A stretch of 64,000 bases of DNA from Maribellus comscasis (GTDB taxonomy: Bacteria > Bacteroidota > Bacteroidia > Bacteroidales > Prolixibacteraceae): positions 6,956,001 to 7,020,000 of the forward strand of contig NZ_CP046401.1 in assembly GCF_009762775.1 (NCBI RefSeq), in the 5' to 3' direction. Shown in pieces: positions 56,117-62,520 of this stretch. Below the pieces are notes generated by a model, which was given only the letters and a program-made list of their open reading frames with translations, ran no database searches and was not told the origin of the DNA. Position 1 is the stretch's first letter, and every line of letters starts with the position of its first letter. The position numbers and the translations under genes are program-made.

Positions 56117-59050
56117 GTTGGATCTCTTTTCAATTTTACATCAAACCACAACTTCTTCGGTGTTGTATTCGTTTCCCTCGATGTTGGATCTCTTTTCAAT
56201 TTTATATCAAACCACAACCCATACTGAACAAACACAACACCATACTGAGTTGGATCTCTTTTCAATTTTATATCAAACCACAACAAGATCAGATTTTTCA
56301 TTCTTTTTCGTTTTGTTGGATCTCTTTTCAATTTTATATCAAACCACAACGCCATTCAAACCGGCTTCGCCTTGTGTAACGTTGGATCTCTTTTCAATTT
56401 TATATCAAACCACAACGGATGTTGAGATACTTATAAAAATACAGAAGTTGGATCTCTTTTCAATTTTATATCAAACCACAACAATACTATCGACAACAGC
56501 AATGTCGGTAAGGTTGGATCTCTTTTCAATTTTATATCAAACCACAACATTAGCTTGCGGCATTTCAACTGTAAAAACGTTGGATCTCTTTTCAATTTTA
56601 TATCAAACCACAACTGAAAGGAACAAAAACAGAACAGAAAAAATGTTGGATCTCTTTTCAATTTTATATCAAACCACAACATAACTCGTTTATATGTTTC
56701 ATCAGTTTGGTTGGATCTCTTTTCAATTTTATATCAAACCACAACTGCTACGCCAGCCGGGCGCACAAACGTACGGTTGGATCTCTTTTCAATTTTATAT
56801 CAAACCACAACTTAGTACTATCCTGCAAAAAAGATGAAATTGTTGGATCTCTTTTCAATTTTATATCAAACCACAACTATCATTTCGATCAGGCAGAGAA
56901 AGCAAGGGTTGGATCTCTTTTCAATTTTATATCAAACCACAACTGATAATGGTCTGCACTGTGTTTCAAATTTGTTGGATCTCTTTTCAATTTTATATCA
57001 AACCACAACAGAAACACAGAAATATACCAACCTCCTTCAGTTGGATCTCTTTTCAATTTTATATCAAACCACAACTAATTGATGCGCGTAATTTGGCTCC
57101 AGCTGGTTGGATCTCTTTTCAATTTTATATCAAACCACAACTTTCGCTTCCGGTGTAACAGGCGTATAGCTGTTGGATCTCTTTTCAATTTTATATCAAA
57201 CCACAACTGCTAAAACCAACAGGCGAATTCAGGGCAGTTGGATCTCTTTTCAATTTTATATCAAACCACAACCATTTTAAGTGGTTGTTTCCGGGCATGT
57301 GTGTTGGATCTCTTTTCAATTTTATATCAAACCACAACAGCAACACTTTGCATCAGTTTACGCTTATCGTTGGATCTCTTTTCAATTTTATATCAAACCA
57401 CAACTTTAGTGCCGCCTCAACCAATTTCGGTATGTTGGATCTCTTTTCAATTTTATATCAAACCACAACCTGGTAAGCTAAGCCGAAAAGGTTTAATTGG
57501 TTGGATCTCTTTTCAATTTTATATCAAACCACAACCAGAGTTGTATCTGATGATTACAAAGTAAGGTTGGATCTCTTTTCAATTTTATATCAAACCACAA
57601 CTATTAATCCATGTTCTTCCTCACTCATTTGTTGGATCTCTTTTCAATTTTATATCAAACCACAACTCAGCGACGGGCCGGTTGATATTTATGATAGTTG
57701 GATCTCTTTTCAATTTTATATCAAACCACAACTGATTTATCGTTTGAAAGCAATACAAAGCTGTTGGATCTCTTTTCAATTTTATATCAAACCACAACTA
57801 AATTCGTAAGCAACACACCAAGCTTGTTGTTGGATCTCTTTTCAATTTTATATCAAACCACAACCAATCTCGTTCAGGCTCAATTACGTTCGCTGTTGGA
57901 TCTCTTTTCAATTTTATATCAAACCACAACTATAACGGAAAAGCTATGTTTTGACCGCTTGTTGGATCTCTTTTCAATTTTATATCAAACCACAACGGTT
58001 GGATGATTGCTGTAATAGTCGCACAGGTTGGATCTCTTTTCAATTTTATATCAAACCACAACTATTCGCCGGAGCAACAAAATTTCCATAAAGTTGGATC
58101 TCTTTTCAATTTTATATCAAACCACAACAGTCGCTTATCAGTTACGACAAGCGTTCCGGTTGGATCTCTTTTCAATTTTATATCAAACCACAACCATTTT
58201 AAGTGGTTGTTTCCGGGCATGTGTGTTGGATCTCTTTTCAATTTTATATCAAACCACAACAGCAACACTTTGCATCAGTTTACGCTTATCGTTGGATCTC
58301 TTTTCAATTTTATATCAAACCACAACTTTAGTGCCGCCTCAACCAATTTCGGTATGTTGGATCTCTTTTCAATTTTATATCAAACCACAACCTTTCCATG
58401 TCTGCCATGTCTAACAGCTTGGTTGGATCTCTTTTCAATTTTATATCAAACCACAACCAAAGGGCCTGAAACTCAACACAGAGGCTAGTTGGATCTCTTT
58501 TCAATTTTATATCAAACCACAACCCGGCGGTATGCATGAGACTTTTTTTTGGTGTTGGATCTCTTTTCAATTTTATATCAAACCACAACCTATCATCGTT
58601 TGCATAAACGGTTTCTGAAGTTGGATCTCTTTTCAATTTTATATCAAACCACAACTAACGCCAACATACCCTTCCTGCCATATCTGTTGGATCTCTTTTC
58701 AATTTTATATCAAACCACAACCCGATATAGTTTACAAAGAGCAAACAGGCCGTTGGATCTCTTTTCAATTTTATATCAAACCACAACTGACTATTTCGAC
58801 CGCTCCGACTGCTGCGGGTTGGATCTCTTTTCAATTTTATATCAAACCACAACTTGTCACCCTCTAACCATAAACTGAAAAATGTTGGATCTCTTTTCAA
58901 TTTTATATCAAACCACAACTCAAGCGCATCGCTTAACAATTCAATATTGTTGGATCTCTTTTCAATTTTATATCAAACCACAACTTCGCCGTTGTACATC
59001 CGCTTCCACCCCGGGTTGGATCTCTTTTCAATTTTATATCAAACCACAAC
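56117..59050 (-). CRISPR. Type II-C CRISPR array, 45 repeats and 44 spacers
   Basis: A 36-base repeat (plus strand GTTGGATCTC...AAACCACAAC; minus strand begins GTTGTGGTTTGAT) occurs 45 times, at a period of 66 (38 units) or 65 (6 units) bases, so spacers are 30 or 29 bases. All repeats are identical except the leftmost (56117-56152), which has C instead of T at position 23. The decayed repeat marks the old end, so new spacers enter on the right, next to cas2. The minus-strand repeat start matches the crRNA orientation of other Bacteroidota II-C systems. Spacers 18-20 (57273-57433) recur exactly as spacers 32-34 (58195-58355). Confidence 0.97.
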
Positions 59051-59234
59051 CAAGGGGAAGGAAAGACCTGTAAACACTGGTATTTTCACCGGAGTTACAT
59101 TCAATTTTTTCCTCTTACACCACAAAGAAGTGGTTTAATGCGTACATTTTTTCTATTCTAAATTTAAAATTGAATTTTGTTTCAGGATTTCAAAGAACCT
59201 TATAAAAGTAGATAAATTTTCGTTTATTCAGGCA
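59051..59234 (-). promoter_or_regulatory. CRISPR leader region with a repeat-like sequence
   Basis: About 180 bases between the newest repeat and the palindrome at 59235. It holds a diverged, repeat-like stretch (59099-59127): TTCAATTTT and ACCACAAA in the plus orientation, separated by 10 bases instead of 7 in a true repeat. This could be a tracrRNA anti-repeat with a bulge, or a worn repeat. Immediately beside it, GAAGTGGTTTAATG (59128-59141) can pair with the ACCAC part. No gene is seen. Confidence 0.5.
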
Positions 59235-59265
59235 GACTTTCAAGGTTTTAAAAACCTTGAAAGTC
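59235..59265. repeat. REP-like palindrome 1, between array leader and cas2
   Basis: GACTTTCAAGGTTTT-A-AAAACCTTGAAAGTC, a perfect 31-base palindrome with a one-base centre. It shares the core AAGGTTTT/AAAACCTT with others in the cas operon and lies 19 bases beyond the cas2 stop. Confidence 0.85.
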
Positions 59266-59283
59266 CAAAGAACAATAAGCGAA

Positions 59284-59622
59284 TCAGAACATTTCCAGTT
59301 GTTTTGGCCCTTCGGGCAAAGGATCTGATTTTTTACCCCAAAAATTACATATGTTGCCGTATTGTTTGTCGGTTACCGTAAGGATACTCACCTGCCCTTT
59401 TTCAGGCACAAAATCTTTTACCCGTTTCATATGGACTTCGGCACTTTCTTTACTGGCGCAATGCCGGTTATACACTGAAAACTGCATCATTGAAAAACCA
59501 TCATTTAACAAATCCTTGCGAAAACGGGTAGCCTGCCGCCGTTCCTTTTTGGTGGTAACTGGCAGATCAAAAAAAACAAATAACCACATAATATGATAGG
59601 CATTTAGCCGGGTTTGTGCCAT
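59284..59622 (-). CDS. cas2: CRISPR-associated endonuclease Cas2
   Basis: The start at 59622 (MAQTRLNAYHIMWLFVFFDL) gives 112 residues, matching II-C Cas2 proteins; the in-frame stretch further up overlaps a palindrome. The ferredoxin-like fold is marked by the Asp of FVFFDLP (about 19), MMQFSVYNRHCAS (about 46-58), then KGQVSILTVTDKQ (about 77-89). It bridges two Cas1 dimers during spacer insertion. It sits between cas1 and the array, transcribed toward the array. Confidence 0.95.
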   Translation of the reverse strand: MAQTRLNAYHIMWLFVFFDLPVTTKKERRQATRFRKDLLNDGFSMMQFSVYNRHCASKESAEVHMKRVKDFVPEKGQVSILTVTDKQYGNICNFWGKKSDPLPEGPKQLEMF

Positions 59623-59637
59623 AATTTCCAATTTCAA

Positions 59638-59667
59638 GACCCTGAAGATTTCCAAAACCTTCAGTGT
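59638..59667. repeat. REP-like palindrome 2 (degenerate), between cas1 and cas2
   Basis: GACCCTGAAGATTTCC then AAAACCTTCAGTGT: an imperfect copy of the same palindrome, filling most of the gap between cas1 and cas2. Confidence 0.6.
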
Positions 59668-59677
59668 TTATAAAATA

Positions 59678-60568
59678 TCAGTCAAATTCAGGATATACAA
59701 TTTTTCGTTGTTCGCCATTAAAACATTTTGCCAATGAGGCAGTGGTTTGCGATAAGGCGATCATTAGCGGACGTTTGGTCTCCCCTATTTTTACGTCAGC
59801 AGTCATCAATTGTAATAGCTCTGCTTTATGTTCTTTGCCGAGCATAAATACATCTGGCCAGCTCTTTTTCATTTCAAACACAATTTCATCTACATAAGGA
59901 CGGTAGGGTTCCATTACATCATCGGCCAGGCAAAAGGCATTGTAGCGGTTCCGGTGATGAATACCCAGCGTTGCCAGCAGTCCCGATCCTGCCAATGCCC
60001 TGGCCACTGCCGAACGCAACAGGATGTACCCGTAGTTTAAAAAAGGATTGGGAGGATCGCCATATCGGTCGCGAATAAAATTCCGGCCCAGTAATTCCAT
60101 CCAGTACAGGCGGGCGGCAAATCCCTCCCGGTTATCACTATCGCCGCTTTTTACGGTTCTGCCGACAGCCTTTAACGGGATACTGTTTTTCCCCAGTTTC
60201 GAAAGCAAACGGGCCTGATTTTTTATTTTGGCCTCAATGGTCTGTTTCCATAAATTCTTTTTTAGGGGTTCAGTAGCACTGATTTGCGCTCTGAAAATCT
60301 CGTTTTGAATGTGATTGGCGTCCAGTGGTAAAAGCATCGATGAAGGCAGATGCTTACTGTCGCAAAAAACGGTGGCCACATTCACTTCGTTCAATTCTTC
60401 CACCAGTTTCATTGTAAACGAAATTTGCGGATGGTCGAGCACAATAAAACCGAGGTCTTCAACCGGGGCAGTTTTAAGAGGCATCCCGTTTTTTTCGGAA
60501 ACCACCAACTGTTTGTTTTTAATAGAAAGGTGGTAAGGATTCGAAATGTATAAGGTTCGTTTTAGCAT
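59678..60568 (-). CDS. cas1: CRISPR-associated endonuclease Cas1 (type II-C)
   Basis: A 296-residue Cas1. Metal-binding residues: Glu148 in NREGFAARLYW, His204 or 205 in LGIHHRN and Asp217 (with Glu220) in LADDVMEPYRP. The N-terminal beta domain (1-80) and helical catalytic domain are complete. It integrates prespacers into the array with Cas2. Adaptation genes appear intact, consistent with a long array. The operon upstream is interrupted by a RAYT transposase and other genes before cas9. Confidence 0.96.
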   Translation of the reverse strand: MLKRTLYISNPYHLSIKNKQLVVSEKNGMPLKTAPVEDLGFIVLDHPQISFTMKLVEELNEVNVATVFCDSKHLPSSMLLPLDANHIQNEIFRAQISATEPLKKNLWKQTIEAKIKNQARLLSKLGKNSIPLKAVGRTVKSGDSDNREGFAARLYWMELLGRNFIRDRYGDPPNPFLNYGYILLRSAVARALAGSGLLATLGIHHRNRYNAFCLADDVMEPYRPYVDEIVFEMKKSWPDVFMLGKEHKAELLQLMTADVKIGETKRPLMIALSQTTASLAKCFNGEQRKIVYPEFD

Positions 60569-60583
60569 GGTTTCTATTTTTCC

Positions 60584-60616
60584 AGACCTTGAAGGTTTTG
60601 AAAACCTTCAAGGTCT
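60584..60616. repeat. REP-like palindrome 3, between the RAYT gene and cas1
   Basis: AGACCTTGAAGGTTTT-G-AAAACCTTCAAGGTCT, a perfect 33-base palindrome, 5 bases beyond the RAYT stop and 15 bases upstream of the cas1 start. Confidence 0.9.
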
Positions 60617-60621
60617 CTATT

Positions 60622-61254
60622 TTAGGAATCGTTTAATTGGTCAATTTTCAGTTCGTTATATTTTTCAACCTGTTCTGTTGAGTGGTATTGAATCAGGTTC
60701 TTTTTATCATCAAACCAACGTAATACTTCCGCACGGCTCAATTTTGTTCTTTTGGGCGACAGCATAGTTAAATACGAACTCCAGGGATAATCTAAAAAGT
60801 GTTCACAAAAGCCATGATGTACAGGGTTATGATGAATGTAATATACCAGGTATTTTAAATGATCGTTGGAAATTACCGGAATACGGCGAAAGGGATGTTC
60901 AAACAAGCTGCCTGTGCGATGAAAGCGTTTATTGACGGCTTTGGTGTAGGCATTAAATAAATTTGCAAATTGCTGATTAACCCTATTCCGAGTCTTTAAA
61001 CCTTGAAGGTTTCGGAAACCTTCAAGGTTTTCAAAAAATGAGTTAATTTCCCCTTCCTTTTTTATCCGTACCAGCAAATGAAAATGATTTCGCATTAATA
61101 CCCAGGCAAATGTATCGGCAACTGCAGAGATGTATTTATCATACAAATACAGGAAATATTCATAATTTTCATGCTCACAAAAAAGGTTACAGCCGTTTAT
61201 TCCTCTATTGTACAGATGATAAAATCTTCCGTATTCGAGTGGGATGGTTTTCAT
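60622..61254 (-). CDS. REP-associated tyrosine transposase (RAYT, Y1 HUH family)
   Basis: A 210-residue Y1-type transposase. The HUH metal motif is NHFHLLV (His57, His59), and the catalytic Tyr is likely Tyr103 in FNAYTKAVNKRFHRTGSLFE. YHLYNRG (12-18) and YYIHHNPVHHGF (about 138-149) are RAYT hallmarks. RAYTs move or maintain REP palindromes. It is flanked by palindromes at 60584 and 61268 and contains a third inside its gene (60998-61030), which encodes residues 76-86 within a linker. It splits the usual cas9-cas1 adjacency, and there is no sign of frameshift. Confidence 0.9.
   Translation of the reverse strand: MKTIPLEYGRFYHLYNRGINGCNLFCEHENYEYFLYLYDKYISAVADTFAWVLMRNHFHLLVRIKKEGEINSFFENLEGFRNLQGLKTRNRVNQQFANLFNAYTKAVNKRFHRTGSLFEHPFRRIPVISNDHLKYLVYYIHHNPVHHGFCEHFLDYPWSSYLTMLSPKRTKLSRAEVLRWFDDKKNLIQYHSTEQVEKYNELKIDQLNDS
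60998..61030. repeat. REP-like palindrome 4, inside the RAYT gene
   Basis: AAACCTTGAAGGTTTC-G-GAAACCTTCAAGGTTT, a perfect 33-base palindrome in frame within the coding sequence, translated as NLEGFRNLQGL. The core is the same as the intergenic copies. Confidence 0.85.
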
Positions 61255-61267
61255 CTTTTATGGTTTA

Positions 61268-61302
61268 CAGACCTTCAAGGTTTTTGAAACCTTGAAGGTC
61301 TG
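61268..61302. repeat. REP-like palindrome 5, between the helical protein gene and the RAYT gene
   Basis: CAGACCTTCAAGGTTT-TTG-AAACCTTGAAGGTCTG, a 35-base palindrome with a 3-base centre, just upstream of the RAYT start codon. Confidence 0.88.
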
Positions 61303-61314
61303 ATTAAATTTAAA

Positions 61315-61971
61315 TTATCCTTTTACCACAATTCCCAATTTTTCGAGCAACTGAGGTTTGTCGGCCAAAGCAATACGGGCAATCACTTCATAGTCTGAAA
61401 TCCAGTCTACCAACTCTTCCAGTTTCTCGTCGCGTTCCTGGGTGGCATTCTGTGCATCACCCCTCTCTTTTTTAACTGTCTCTGAAGCAGCGGAAACCTG
61501 CTCAATGGCTGCAAGCTGAGCATTTAGTTTTTCTTCGGTTTGCCCATAACCGGCCAATGCCTTTTTCCATTCTTCGCTGGCCAAAATGGCACGATAAAAA
61601 CCCAGTGTCTGTTTTAACCAGCCACTAAGTGTGCGGGCGCGGCGTCCGTTTAAATCAAGAGTTGATATAGCTTTTACATCATTTTTTAAAGCTATACGGG
61701 AAATCTGAATCATTTCCATGTAGGTCTTATGCGCCGACTGGCGATCTTCTTCGAAGCTGGCCTGAGCTTCATCAACCTCACCATACTCTTTTTTCTGGTT
61801 TTCAACCAGCGTGTTTGCCTCGCTCAACAGAGCGGCTCCTTCTTCTAGTTTTGTTTCAGGATACCCCATAGAAGATACGGCATCCCGGATTTCGGTATCG
61901 TTCAGGCTGTTGTTGATTCGCAGTCCCGACTGATACAAAATTTCATCAACTGACATTTTTGAAGCGTTCAT
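61315..61971 (-). CDS. Helical coiled-coil protein of unknown function inside the cas operon
   Basis: A 218-residue protein, almost wholly alpha-helical. It opens with MSVDEILYQSGLRINN, has a central charged heptad region, a conserved-looking LDLNGRRARTLSGWLKQTLGFYRAILA block (in pieces over about 103-130), and a second coiled coil with TQERDEKLEELVDWISDYE near 178-196. Similar proteins are, from memory, scattered in multiple copies across Bacteroidota genomes without known function. No enzyme motif, signal peptide or membrane segment was seen. It is oriented like cas9, cas1 and cas2 and could be cotranscribed, or it may have arrived with the neighbouring RAYT element. Confidence 0.75.
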   Translation of the reverse strand: MNASKMSVDEILYQSGLRINNSLNDTEIRDAVSSMGYPETKLEEGAALLSEANTLVENQKKEYGEVDEAQASFEEDRQSAHKTYMEMIQISRIALKNDVKAISTLDLNGRRARTLSGWLKQTLGFYRAILASEEWKKALAGYGQTEEKLNAQLAAIEQVSAASETVKKERGDAQNATQERDEKLEELVDWISDYEVIARIALADKPQLLEKLGIVVKG

Positions 61972-62064
61972 AAAAATAGTTTTAAAAATTTAGAAAAACA
62001 GGTGTAAACATTCTGCGCTGATGGCAGTGTAAGGGCGAACAGGAAAGACATAAAAAAAAATCGG

Positions 62065-62082
62065 AAAAACTCCGGAGTTTTT
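62065..62082. terminator. Terminator-like palindrome
   Basis: AAAAACTCCGGAGTTTTT is a perfect palindrome of 18 bases between A and T runs. It lies between the small repeat-built ORF and the helical protein gene and could end transcripts from either side. Confidence 0.55.
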
Positions 62083-62141
62083 TGATGTCTGTTGTTCAGG
62101 GTCGTTAATCATCAACAGATTAAATGAAAAAATTAAATATT

Positions 62142-62372
62142 TTATGTAAAACCATAGCGGATTGCTCCGTACCGCTGCGAAATACCAATGTACAAGGTAC
62201 TGTATCTTTTCGCAGGAGAATTTAGCGTTCCGCTGCCGTACAGTAACATTTCTTCGTGGTACAATCCCGTTTCGAGGTGGTACAATGGCATTCCGTACCC
62301 GGATTTTGTTTTCCGCAACCGGACATTTGCTTCCCGCATTCGTCCTGGGTGTTTCGCTTTGGTTTTTAACAT
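62142..62372 (-). CDS. Small ORF built from degenerate 7-residue (21-base) repeats
   Basis: A 76-residue reading frame, same strand as cas9. After a basic N terminus (KTKAKHPGRMREANVRLRKTK) it consists of about six 7-residue units of type LYHLETG, LYHEEML, LYGSGTL, STLYIGI, SQRYGAI. At DNA level GTGGTACAAT occurs twice, exactly 21 bases apart (62256 and 62277). It is richer in GC than its surroundings. Whether it is translated is uncertain; it may be a repeat or structured RNA instead. It fills much of the 549-base gap between cas9 and the helical protein gene. Confidence 0.4.
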   Translation of the reverse strand: MLKTKAKHPGRMREANVRLRKTKSGYGMPLYHLETGLYHEEMLLYGSGTLNSPAKRYSTLYIGISQRYGAIRYGFT

Positions 62373-62475
62373 CTTATACTGTTTAACGGTTGTTCTTTTC
62401 TGCTTTTATCGGTTTTCTTATTGAACCTCCGGTAGATTTTCTCTGCGCGGTAGTTTTAAAAGCAGGTTCATTAAT

Positions 62476-62508
62476 AATCCCTAAAGGTTTTAAAAACCTT
62501 TAGGGATT
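62476..62508. repeat. REP-like palindrome 6, just downstream of cas9
   Basis: AATCCCTAAAGGTTTT-A-AAAACCTTTAGGGATT, a perfect 33-base palindrome with the shared AAGGTTTT/AAAACCTT core but a different outer arm. It lies 12 bases beyond the cas9 stop. It could also end the cas9 transcript. Confidence 0.85.
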
Positions 62509-62520
62509 GAATATTTTAAC

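Noticed and set aside
57997..58026. Spacer 29 starting with GGTTGGAT, like the repeat start
   Set aside because: Only about eight bases match; the flanking repeats are complete, so it is a chance similarity and not a broken repeat.
56082..58878. Many open frames with repeated LDLFSILYQTTT, GSLFNFISNHN, WISFQFYIKPQ or LWFDIKLKRDPT units
   Set aside because: They are translations of the 36-base CRISPR repeat in six frames, made open because 66 is divisible by 3; not genes.
59266..59290. AACAATAAGCG resembling the start of a tracrRNA tail
   Set aside because: It is not next to an anti-repeat in the right orientation, and it runs into the cas2 3' end.
62476..62508. Palindromes of the cas operon as ordinary terminators
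   Set aside because: They share sequence with each other, lack T-runs in several cases and one is inside a coding region, so a repeat family is the better reading, although a terminator role for single copies is possible.
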